NCBI GenBank assembly: GCA_004297945.1
Contig: SCRC01000070.1
Span: forward strand, 1 to 33,205
Length of the DNA: 33,205 bases
Direction of reading: 5' to 3'
Source: Candidimonas sp.
GTDB lineage: Bacteria > Pseudomonadota > Gammaproteobacteria > Burkholderiales > Burkholderiaceae_B
Made by a program: the position numbers and the translations under genes. The notes below the pieces were generated by a model that searched no databases, was not told where the DNA came from, and saw only the letters and a list, made by a program, of their open reading frames with translations. Numbering within the stretch: the first letter of the stretch is position 1; each line of letters begins with the position of its first letter. Positions 1-7,721 of the stretch are shown in pieces.

Positions 1-31
1 TGCCATCCATTCGAATTACGGGAGCGTCGGT

Positions 32-1708
32 GTGGGAGACATTGATTATCAGGCGCTGGAGTTCACCTATCAGCCCCAGCCGGTGCAGGCGGAAAACCGC
101 CATCCGATTGTCGTCGTTGGAGCCGGCCCCGTCGGCCTGAGCATGGCGCTTGATCTGGCCCGAAAAGGCAGCAAGGTCGTGGTGGTCGATGACGACTATC
201 GCCTCTCCACCGGGTCGCGCGCCATCTGCTTTGCCAAGCGCACGCTGGATATATGGGATCGCCTTGGCGTGGGCCAGAACATGGTCGACAAAGGCGTTTC
301 ATGGAATGTCGGCAAGGTTTTTTTCAAAGGCGAAGAAGTCTGGCGCTTCGATTTGCTGCCCGAGCCAGGCCACAGGAGGCCGGCCTTCGTCAACCTGCAA
401 CAGTATTATTGCGAAGGCTTTTTGTACGAACACGCCGCGCAGCACCCCAACATCGAATTGCGCTGGAAACACCGGGCCGTCGCTGTCAACGACTTGGGCA
501 ACGAGGTCGAGCTTACCGTCGAGACCCCCGACAATCGCTACACACTGCATACCGACTGGCTCATCGCCTGCGACGGCGCGCGCTCGCCAATTCGCAAAAT
601 GATCGGGCAAGAAACGCACGGCCGCGTTTTTCACGACCGATTCCTGATAGCCGACGTCAAAATGCAGGCCGAGTTCCCCACTGAACGCTGGTTCTGGTTT
701 GACCCACCCTTCCATCCCAATCAATCGGCCTTGCTGCATCGTCAGCCCGACAATATCTGGCGCATCGATTTTCAACTGGGCTGGGATGCCGACCCGGTGG
801 AAGAAGCCAAACCGGAAAATGTGCTGCCCCGCATCAGGGCCATGCTTGGACCCGACGCCAAATTTGAGCTTGAGTGGGTCAGCATTTACACCTTCGCGTG
901 CGGGCGCATGGACGAACTGCGACACGGCCGCATCTTGTTCGCCGGCGACGCCGCCCATCGCGTCTCCCCCTTTGGCGCTCGCGGCGCCAATAGCGGGGTA
1001 CAGGATGCCGATAATCTGGCCTGGAAATTGCACCTGGTCGAGCAGGGCATGGCGCCCGATGGGTTGATCGATACCTACGCCACGGAGCGCGGCCAGGCGG
1101 CCGACGAAAATATCCTGCACTCATCGCGGTCAACCGACTTCATTACACCCAAAAGCGACATCAGCCTGTTATTCAGAAACACGGTATTGAAGCTGGCCAA
1201 GCGGTTTGAATTCGCCCGCAAACTCGTCAATAGCGGCCGTTTGTCGAGCCCTACCTGCTACACCCATTCGGCCCTAAATACGCCCGATGCCGATGAATTC
1301 TCCCCGCTGCTGCCTTTGGGCGCAGTAGCGCCCGACGCGCCAATACGTTGCACAGACGGTGAAGGCTGGTGGCTTGAACAACTGGACGGGCGATTCGTGC
1401 TGGCGGTATTTTGCCTGGCGCAACTGCCGCGGGCCGCCATCCTGCAAGATCTGGCCCAATGGCAAGCCGGCCCGATCGAACCCAAAGTCATACTGATATT
1501 GGGCCCTGACATATCCACGTCGTCTGTACCTCCCGAGTTTCAATCCGTAGTGGATGATCAATCTCTGCTGACCAAACGCTATGATGCGCAGGATCAAACC
1601 TGCTGCCTGATCCGGCCCGATCAGCACCTGGCCGCGCGCTGGCGCCGCTGCAACACCCAGAACATCCAGGCCGCCCTGCTGCGCTCAACCGGCATTCACC
1701 AAGGCTAG
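32..1708 (+). CDS. FAD-dependent aromatic-ring monooxygenase (MhpA/UbiH-like, PF01494)
   Basis: A 558-residue flavoprotein hydroxylase, presumably NAD(P)H-dependent and cytoplasmic. Visible motifs are the dinucleotide fold VVVGAGPVGL (about residues 27-36), the DG motif ACDGARSPIR (179-188) and the second FAD-binding GD motif ILFAGDAAHR followed by PFGARGANSGVQDADNLAWKL-type sequence (301-333). The C-terminal 140 residues resemble the thioredoxin-like tail of MhpA/PheA-type hydroxylases. The GTG start at 32 has GGGAG at 20-24, seven bases upstream. It lies first in a run with a DUF2783-like gene, hmgA and fahA, so the likely role is hydroxylation of an aromatic acid towards homogentisate (for example a hydroxyphenylacetate). 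Substrate assignment is inference from context; other hydroxybenzoate-type substrates are possible. The gene may belong to an operon starting left of the window. Confidence 0.85.
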   Translation: MGDIDYQALEFTYQPQPVQAENRHPIVVVGAGPVGLSMALDLARKGSKVVVVDDDYRLSTGSRAICFAKRTLDIWDRLGVGQNMVDKGVSWNVGKVFFKGEEVWRFDLLPEPGHRRPAFVNLQQYYCEGFLYEHAAQHPNIELRWKHRAVAVNDLGNEVELTVETPDNRYTLHTDWLIACDGARSPIRKMIGQETHGRVFHDRFLIADVKMQAEFPTERWFWFDPPFHPNQSALLHRQPDNIWRIDFQLGWDADPVEEAKPENVLPRIRAMLGPDAKFELEWVSIYTFACGRMDELRHGRILFAGDAAHRVSPFGARGANSGVQDADNLAWKLHLVEQGMAPDGLIDTYATERGQAADENILHSSRSTDFITPKSDISLLFRNTVLKLAKRFEFARKLVNSGRLSSPTCYTHSALNTPDADEFSPLLPLGAVAPDAPIRCTDGEGWWLEQLDGRFVLAVFCLAQLPRAAILQDLAQWQAGPIEPKVILILGPDISTSSVPPEFQSVVDDQSLLTKRYDAQDQTCCLIRPDQHLAARWRRCNTQNIQAALLRSTGIHQG

Positions 1709-1714
1709 CCCATC

Positions 1715-1921
1715 ATGAATACATTAAATACTCAAGGCAATTTTGCCGTTCCCGATGATTTCTACGAGCATCTGATCAACGCGCATCGCGACCTCAGCAC
1801 GGAGCAAAGCCACGCCATGAATGCTGCGCTGGTTCTGCTCCTGGCCAATCATATCGGCGATCTGCACCTGATTGACGAGGCCCTGCAAAAAGCACGCGAC
1901 ACGGTACAAAACGAAGGGTGA
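1715..1921 (+). CDS. Small DUF2783-type protein
   Basis: A 68-residue acidic helical protein with no signal peptide or membrane segment. The segment [18 protein letters not shown] followed by LLLANHIGD resembles what I recall of the DUF2783 family, small proteins commonly encoded beside FAD monooxygenases and homogentisate genes. It starts six bases after the monooxygenase stop, with AAGG overlapping that stop region, so it should be co-translated. Function is unknown; an accessory or stabilising role for the upstream monooxygenase is a guess from the conserved pairing. Its stop overlaps a possible GTG start for hmgA at 1918, but the better hmgA start is 60 bases further on. Confidence 0.75.
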   Translation: MNTLNTQGNFAVPDDFYEHLINAHRDLSTEQSHAMNAALVLLLANHIGDLHLIDEALQKARDTVQNEG

Positions 1922-1977
1922 TCATTACTCCCTTCGGCAGCAATCGAACCACCCAGATCCAAAAGGAGCTTGGCCGC

Positions 1978-3279
1978 ATGAGCACACTTCACTATCAAAC
2001 CGGATTCGGCAACAGTTGGGCCACCGAAGCGCTGCCCGGCGCGCTGCCCGTGGGCCGCAACTCGCCGCAGATATGCCCTTACGGACTTTACGCGGAACAA
2101 CTATCTGGCACCGCCTTCACCGCGCCACGCGCCGATAATCGCCGCTCCTGGCTATACCGAATCAGGCCGGCTGCTGCACAGCAACCGTTCGAACCGTACG
2201 AAGGGATTGTCGATTGGCTCAATACATTTGGCGACGGCCCGGTCACGCCCAACCCATTGCGCTGGGATCCGCAACCCGTACCCGAACAAGCCACCGACTT
2301 CATCCACAGCATACGCACCTGGGCCGGCCATGGCAGCCCGGATGAACATGCGGGCGTCAGCATCAATCTGTACGCGGCCAATCGTTCCATGCAGGACAGC
2401 TACTTCTACAACGCCGACGGCGAAATGCTGATCGTGCCGCAAGAGGGGCGCCTGCGGCTGGCCACCGAACTGGGGTTGATCGACATCGAACCCTGCGAAA
2501 TTGCTGTTATCCCACGCGGCGTGCGCTTTCGTGTTCTTCTGATCGACTCCAGCGCCCGCGGCTACCTGCTGGAGAATTTCGGCGCGGCCCTGCGTCTGCC
2601 CGAACTCGGGCCCATTGGATCGAACTGCCTGGCCAATGCGCGCGACTTCCAGACTCCGGTTTCCTGGTACGAAGACATCGAGGGCGATTTCACCCTTTAC
2701 GCCAAATTTACGGGCGGCTTCTGGCGCGCGCGCATCGATCATTCGCCTCTGGACGTAGTGGCCTGGCACGGAACACACGCGCCATATAAATATGATTTGC
2801 GCCGCTTCAACGCCATAGGCTCGATCAGCTACGATCACCCGGACCCCAGCATTTTCACGGTGCTGACATCGCCGTCCGACACACCGGGCACGGCAAATAT
2901 GGATTTCGCAATTTTCCCGCCACGCGTGCTGGCGGCAGAAAACACGTTTCGCCCACCGTGGTTCCATCGCAATGTGGCGAGCGAATTCATGGGACTGATA
3001 CAAGGTGTGTACGACGCCAAGGCAGAAGGGTTTTCGCCCGGCGGGGCGAGCCTGCACAACTGCATGATGCCGCACGGCCCCGACGCTGAAACGTTCGAAA
3101 AGGCCTCGAAGGCCGATATCAGCCAGGCGCACTACATTCGCGACACCATGGCCTTCATGTTCGAAACTCGCCGCGTCATACGCGCAAGCTCAATGGCCCT
3201 GGCTTCGCCCACGCTGCAAAGCCAGTACCATCAAGCCTGGCAAGGGCTGAAAAAAAACTTCGATCCCGCCAAACCCTGA
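1978..3279 (+). CDS. hmgA: Homogentisate 1,2-dioxygenase
   Basis: Cleaves the ring of homogentisate to maleylacetoacetate in tyrosine/phenylalanine and phenylacetate-type catabolism; non-haem Fe(II), cytoplasmic. The 433-residue protein begins [12 protein letters not shown], typical of the family. The iron ligands are readable: His330 and Glu336 in [13 protein letters not shown] and His366 in MMPHGPD. Their spacing (330-336-366) equals the human enzyme's 335-341-371. A GTG at 1918 would give 20 more residues, but the ATG at 1978 has AAGGAG at 1963-1968 nine bases upstream and matches family N-termini, so it is preferred. It lies between the DUF2783 gene and fahA. No maleylacetoacetate isomerase gene is visible in the window. 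Confidence 0.96.
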   Translation: MSTLHYQTGFGNSWATEALPGALPVGRNSPQICPYGLYAEQLSGTAFTAPRADNRRSWLYRIRPAAAQQPFEPYEGIVDWLNTFGDGPVTPNPLRWDPQPVPEQATDFIHSIRTWAGHGSPDEHAGVSINLYAANRSMQDSYFYNADGEMLIVPQEGRLRLATELGLIDIEPCEIAVIPRGVRFRVLLIDSSARGYLLENFGAALRLPELGPIGSNCLANARDFQTPVSWYEDIEGDFTLYAKFTGGFWRARIDHSPLDVVAWHGTHAPYKYDLRRFNAIGSISYDHPDPSIFTVLTSPSDTPGTANMDFAIFPPRVLAAENTFRPPWFHRNVASEFMGLIQGVYDAKAEGFSPGGASLHNCMMPHGPDAETFEKASKADISQAHYIRDTMAFMFETRRVIRASSMALASPTLQSQYHQAWQGLKKNFDPAKP

Positions 3280-3297
3280 ACCTCCGGATCACTCATC

Positions 3298-4620
3298 ATG
3301 TCATCGTTAAACGAAACTCACGACCCCAGGCTGCAAAGCTGGGTTGAATCGGCCAACATAGAGCACAATGGCTTTCCCATACAGAATTTGCCGTTCGGCA
3401 TCTTCCGGCCGCGTACAGACACGCAGGATTTCCGCCCAGGCGTAGCCATCGGCGACAAAATCGTCGATCTGGCCGCGCTGGCGCAAAAGGCCCCGTTTTC
3501 AGGCAAAGCCGCGCACGCGCTGGCAGCCTGCAAGGGATCGCGCCTCAATGCACTCATGGGCCTGGGCCACGAATACTGGTCCGCCCTGCGCCTGGCGCTG
3601 TCGGGGGCCCTGCGCGCAGGCGCTGCCCAACAAAACCTGATCGAGCCCATGCTGATCCGCCAATCCGAGGCCGAATTCGACGTGCCCGCACAGATCGGCG
3701 ACTACACCGACTTCTATATTTCCATTCACCACGCCACCGCCGTAGGCAAGCTGTTTCGCCCCGACAACCCGCTGCTGCCCAACTACAAATGGCTGCCAAT
3801 TGGCTACCATGGCCGCGCCTCCAGTATTGGCGTGTCAGGCCAAAAATTTCACCGGCCCGTGGGCCAGACCCGCCCCGCAACTGAAGGCGCAAGCCCCGCC
3901 TTTGGGCCGTGCCAACGCTTGGACTACGAACTGGAATTGGGCGTTTTTGTAGGCGAAGGCAACCCCGCCGGCGAACGCATCAATATTGCGCAGGCCGAAT
4001 CCCATGTATTTGGACTATGCATTTTGAACGACTGGTCGGCGCGCGACATACAAGCCTGGGAATACCAGCCTCTGGGCCCGTTCCTGGCCAAGAATTTTGC
4101 CAGTACCATATCGCCGTGGATTGTCACGCTTGAAGCGCTGGCGCCTTTTCGCCTTCCGTTCACGCGCGTCGCTTCGGATCCGCAACCGCTGCCTTATTTG
4201 TCGTCGCCTGAAAACTCCGCAACAGGCGCCTTCGACATCGGCCTGGAGGTACGAATAACCACCGCGCAATCGCGCGCTGCGGGCGCCAAACCCGCGCTGC
4301 TCGCACAAAGCAATTTCAAGGATGCCTACTGGAATATTGCGCAGCTCCTGACCCACCACACCGTTAACGGCTGCAATCTGCAAGCAGGCGACATGCTGGG
4401 TACCGGAACACTGTCAAGCCCTGGCCCTGATCGCGCAGGATCATTGCTGGAGCTGAATCAGGGCGGCAAGAACCCGGTGAAGCTGCCATGGGGAGAGCAA
4501 CGCGTCTTTCTGCAAGACGACGACGAGATCATCTTGCAAGCCCGGTGCGAAAAGCCCGGCTACCCGACGATAAGCCTGGGCCAATGCAGCGGAATGGTCC
4601 TGCCAGCCAAGCCTTTGTAG
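3298..4620 (+). CDS. fahA: Fumarylacetoacetase
   Basis: Hydrolyses fumarylacetoacetate to fumarate and acetoacetate, the last step of the homogentisate pathway; cytoplasmic, divalent-metal dependent. It has 440 residues, with an N-terminal FAH-N domain (about 1-125) and a C-terminal FAA-hydrolase fold. Residues matching the mouse enzyme with a constant offset of 12 are Asp138 (DYTDFY), His145 (ISIHHAT), Glu211 and Glu213 (YELELGV) and Asp245 (ILNDWSARD). It follows hmgA by 18 bases and is clearly co-transcribed. The TAG stop codon is itself the GTAG head of a dispersed palindromic repeat whose hairpin follows directly, so the end of this gene has been shaped by the repeat. Confidence 0.96.
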   Translation: MSSLNETHDPRLQSWVESANIEHNGFPIQNLPFGIFRPRTDTQDFRPGVAIGDKIVDLAALAQKAPFSGKAAHALAACKGSRLNALMGLGHEYWSALRLALSGALRAGAAQQNLIEPMLIRQSEAEFDVPAQIGDYTDFYISIHHATAVGKLFRPDNPLLPNYKWLPIGYHGRASSIGVSGQKFHRPVGQTRPATEGASPAFGPCQRLDYELELGVFVGEGNPAGERINIAQAESHVFGLCILNDWSARDIQAWEYQPLGPFLAKNFASTISPWIVTLEALAPFRLPFTRVASDPQPLPYLSSPENSATGAFDIGLEVRITTAQSRAAGAKPALLAQSNFKDAYWNIAQLLTHHTVNGCNLQAGDMLGTGTLSSPGPDRAGSLLELNQGGKNPVKLPWGEQRVFLQDDDEIILQARCEKPGYPTISLGQCSGMVLPAKPL

Positions 4621-4642
4621 CGGCACCCCTTGTGGGTGCCAT
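4616..4642 (+). repeat. GTAG palindromic repeat (REP-like), copy 1, at the end of fahA
   Basis: TGTAG at 4616-4620 includes the fahA stop. Then come GGCACCC (4622-4628), loop CTTGT (4629-4633) and GGGTGCC (4634-4640). The sequence after the stem is ATTCTTTTA, so on the plus strand it may also act as a weak intrinsic terminator between the convergent fahA and PAP2 genes. It is the only thing in the 38-base gap. The same unit recurs at 8144, 19560, 19606, 28123-28254 and 31206. Confidence 0.9.
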
Positions 4643-4658
4643 TCTTTTACCCCGCCGC

Positions 4659-6014
4659 CTACGGCAAATGCATCAACACCGGAAACCAACCCGAGGACTG
4701 GGCCCATTCGATCAATTCAAACAAGGGTACGGCCAGGAAATAGGGGCTGGCGTCGCGCACCGTGTTCCATAGGCCCGATACCGAAACCGTCAGTTCGTCC
4801 GGGCCGGTCCAGTTCGAAAAACGCGGCCCGAAACGTGGTACCTTGCGGCAATATTCGCTGAACTTGACGCCGAAAACCTTGCGCAACAATCGTTCTTCTT
4901 CGTCAATCACATTATTGAACACGGCGTACACAAACAAGGCCAGGATAGGCCCTAAAAGCATGCTGCCCGACTGAGCGCCTATGCCGACCACTGCGGCTAT
5001 GGAAAACCAATAGAGCGGGTTGCGGCTAATCGAGTAAGGCCCCTGGTCTATCAGCTCGGCGCCTTTGTGCCCGCCCAGATACAGCATGCACCAGCAACGC
5101 CCCAGCAAGGCCACAAGAATAAGCGCCAGACCCACCCATTCAACCGTCTGATGCATCCAGGAATCGCCTGGCCAGGACGAGGCCAGAAACGGTAAAAGGC
5201 ACACAAACAACACCCCATAGGCGGTTAGCGTATTTCGCCGCCGGACCTGGACGATAGACAGGTGCCTCCAGATTTCGTCAAGGGTGTAATCGGTCGTATC
5301 CGCTGATGCCTTGCGATGACGAGTCACGATCAGAGGGTAAAAAAGCAGGCTGCACAACAGCCATGCAAGCGCCGCCGACCAAATGGTCTGGCTTAAAAAA
5401 TGAGCGCCCTGGCTAATCCGCAAAAACCCAAACAGCAGCCCGGCCGCAACGGCCAAGACCAGGCCGAGCCAGCGCAAGCGGGGCTTGTTGAGCGCCCAGC
5501 CGGCAAAGTACAAACCGAACAGGGAATACCCGACGGCCGCGTGATTACTGGGCAAAGCCCCCCCCGCGCGAACGCCACCCCAAGCCCAGAATGACTTTGG
5601 CAGCAGGTCAGCCCCGCCAAACAGGGCCAGATTGAATGGTCGCGGCAAAGCGGTGCCATGCTTGAGCACCCACGCCAATACGGGAACCAGCACAAACACC
5701 GCAAACAGGGTCCACAACACGGCCCGGCACGTGGCCGATTTATGGCGGGCGCGCAGCGCCGCCACGCCGCTCGCCACAACCAGAAATGGCGCCAGCACCC
5801 ATACGACCAAGTTGTCGATAGCCTCTATCAAGCCCTGATGGCGCAAGGGGAACGCATGGGTGGCCGCATCGAAAAACCTGGCCGCCACGGCCATATCAAA
5901 GCTGGAATACTCAATGCGATAAGCCAGCCAACCCAGCAACACCGAGACGCCGATAATCTGCGTCAGGACATAAAAAAAAGAATTCCGATAATACATATCG
6001 GTTGCTTGAGGCAT
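4659..6014 (-). CDS. PAP2-family phosphatase fused to an isoprenylcysteine methyltransferase-like domain
   Basis: A two-domain membrane protein of about 451 residues. The N-terminal half is a PAP2 lipid-phosphatase domain. From the ATG at 6014 it shows KHGTALPRP (Lys118 to Pro126, the K-x6-RP motif), LPSNHAAVG (about 154-162; the family norm is PSGH) and RISQGAHFLSQ (Arg199, His205). The last motif normally ends in Asp, here Gln209. The C-terminal part (about 255-400) is an ICMT/PEMT-type integral membrane methyltransferase-like domain, with GPYSISRNPLYWF and DEEERLLRKVFGVKFSEYC. Many hydrophobic segments place it in the inner membrane. A GTG at 6020 is also in frame, but AAGGA at 6023-6027 sits eight bases from the ATG and only two from the GTG. 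Substrates are unknown; a lipid phosphate is likely for the first domain. It stands alone on its strand. Confidence 0.82.
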   Translation of the reverse strand: MPQATDMYYRNSFFYVLTQIIGVSVLLGWLAYRIEYSSFDMAVAARFFDAATHAFPLRHQGLIEAIDNLVVWVLAPFLVVASGVAALRARHKSATCRAVLWTLFAVFVLVPVLAWVLKHGTALPRPFNLALFGGADLLPKSFWAWGGVRAGGALPSNHAAVGYSLFGLYFAGWALNKPRLRWLGLVLAVAAGLLFGFLRISQGAHFLSQTIWSAALAWLLCSLLFYPLIVTRHRKASADTTDYTLDEIWRHLSIVQVRRRNTLTAYGVLFVCLLPFLASSWPGDSWMHQTVEWVGLALILVALLGRCWCMLYLGGHKGAELIDQGPYSISRNPLYWFSIAAVVGIGAQSGSMLLGPILALFVYAVFNNVIDEEERLLRKVFGVKFSEYCRKVPRFGPRFSNWTGPDELTVSVSGLWNTVRDASPYFLAVPLFELIEWAQSSGWFPVLMHLP

Positions 6015-6141
6015 GAACACATTCCTTTGAAAGACCGTTGGCGCGCCAACGCCACGGCGTATCTATCACATATAAACGGATAAGCGCCGTAGCATACTGC
6101 GCTTGCCGCAAATTGGACATCAAATATTACGCGATCGGAAA

Positions 6142-7554
6142 CTAATTCAGCACTTTCCCCGGATTCATCAGCCCTTGAGGGTCCAGCGCGTGCTTGATCC
6201 GCCCCATCAGGGCCAGTTCTAGTGGATCTTTATACCGAGGCAACATATCGCGCTTTAACTGCCCTACCCCATGTTCGGCGCTGATCGACCCGCCAAAGCT
6301 GTGCACGCTGTCAAACACCAGCTCATAAAGCTCATCCTGGCGGGCGAGCAGTTCTTCTTCGGTGCAGCCCTGCCCGCGAGCGACGTTGTAGTGCAAATTA
6401 CCGTCGCCCAAATGGCCGAAAATCACGTGCTGCACACCCGGAATGCGGGCCTGCAGCGCGGCGTTGGTGACTGCGACAAATTCGGCCATTTTCGATACGG
6501 GAATCGAAACGTCGTTTTTGATGCTTTTGCCGAATGCCTTTTCCGCCAGTGGAATACTTTCACGCAAATGCCAAAGCGCCTTGCTTTGGGTGATGCTCTC
6601 GGCAATGACAGCGTCGATCACCAGGTTTTCATCGAGAGTCTGGCTGACAATGGTTTCGAAGCGTTCACGGGCGTGCTGGGCGCTTTCGCTATCAGACAGT
6701 TCGAGCAAGGTATACCAGGGCAGCTGTGCCGAATCGCCCTCGAAAGGAATGCGCTGCTGCGGATAACATTGAACGACCCCGTGCAGGCACTCGCCGCCAA
6801 TCAACTCGAATCCTGTCAGGCTGGCGCCAAAACCCTTGCGCGCAGCCGCCAGGACGGCGACGGCGTCTCTTACCGTACTCATGCCCAGCAACGCGGTGCA
6901 TTGCGCGACAGGCAAGGGATACAGCTTGACTGTCGCCGCCGTGATAATGCCCAGAGTCCCTTCGCTTCCTATGTACAAATCTCGCAAATCGTAACCGGTA
7001 TTATCCTTGCGCAAACCGCGCAGGCCGTGCCAGACTTCGCCCTGCGCCGTCACAACCTCGAGCCCGAGCACCAGGTCGCGCGTATTGCCATAGCGCAGCA
7101 CCTGCGTACCGCCGGCATTGGTGCCCAGGTTGCCGCCCACCGTGCAGCTGCCCTCTGCGGCCAGGCTCAAGGGAAACAAGCGATCGGCATTGCGCGCCGC
7201 CGTTTGAGCCGCTTGCAGTATGCAGCCCGCCTCAACCACCATCGTATCGTTATCGACATCAATGCCGCGCACCTGGTTCATGCGAGTGAGCGACAGTATG
7301 ATAGCTGTGCCGCTGGCGTCTGGAGTCGCGCCGCCGCACAAACTGGTATTCCCTCCCTGCGGCACGATGGGGGTGTTGCTGGCCACACACCACTTGACGA
7401 CATCGGCAACCTCCTGGGTAGAACCTGGCCTGACCACGGCCAGCGCCCGCCCCTTGTAGCGTCCGCGCCAATCGTTCAGATACGGCTCTGCCTGCGTTCC
7501 GGTCAGCACGTGGGGGGCGCCCACTATTCGAATCAACTCATTCAATGCCGTCAT
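6142..7554 (-). CDS. GlcD-type FAD-binding oxidase/dehydrogenase of a 2-hydroxy acid
   Basis: A 470-residue soluble flavoprotein of the FAD-linked oxidase family (PCMH/FAD_binding_4 plus FAD-oxidase C). The FAD domain shows PQGGNTSLCGGATP (about 65-78) and the loop EGSCTVGGNLGTNAGG (134-149). The C-terminal substrate/metal region shows HLGDGNLH (381-388) and SAEHGVGQLKR (425-435). These features are shared by D-lactate, D-2-hydroxyglutarate and glycolate (GlcD) dehydrogenases, and sequence reading alone cannot choose among them. No GlcE/GlcF partners are adjacent, which favours a single-subunit D-2-hydroxyacid dehydrogenase. The gene is divergent from the phosphomannomutase gene. Confidence 0.88.
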   Translation of the reverse strand: MTALNELIRIVGAPHVLTGTQAEPYLNDWRGRYKGRALAVVRPGSTQEVADVVKWCVASNTPIVPQGGNTSLCGGATPDASGTAIILSLTRMNQVRGIDVDNDTMVVEAGCILQAAQTAARNADRLFPLSLAAEGSCTVGGNLGTNAGGTQVLRYGNTRDLVLGLEVVTAQGEVWHGLRGLRKDNTGYDLRDLYIGSEGTLGIITAATVKLYPLPVAQCTALLGMSTVRDAVAVLAAARKGFGASLTGFELIGGECLHGVVQCYPQQRIPFEGDSAQLPWYTLLELSDSESAQHARERFETIVSQTLDENLVIDAVIAESITQSKALWHLRESIPLAEKAFGKSIKNDVSIPVSKMAEFVAVTNAALQARIPGVQHVIFGHLGDGNLHYNVARGQGCTEEELLARQDELYELVFDSVHSFGGSISAEHGVGQLKRDMLPRYKDPLELALMGRIKHALDPQGLMNPGKVLN

Positions 7555-7721
7555 ATAGCTCTCGTCGCGCCTGGCGGCGCCTTTTTTAAAGCACTATTTT
7601 AATCATGTTCAGATCGGCGAGGCCTGCGGCGAAAATCACGCCGTGCCGCCGGTGTCCTGTGCACCTCCCGCCAATCCGCGATAATGTGAACGGTCCCGCC
7701 CCTCACTCCAAAGGAAACACA

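Noticed and set aside
6271-7602. Plus-strand open frame of 443 codons opposite the GlcD-type oxidase
   Set aside because: Antisense shadow of a clear FAD oxidase; no family features and no ribosome site.
7605-7721. N-terminal extension of the phosphomannomutase gene
   Set aside because: The family N-terminus begins at the TTG at 7722 with a good ribosome site; the extension is rich in Pro, Cys and Arg and looks like promoter DNA.
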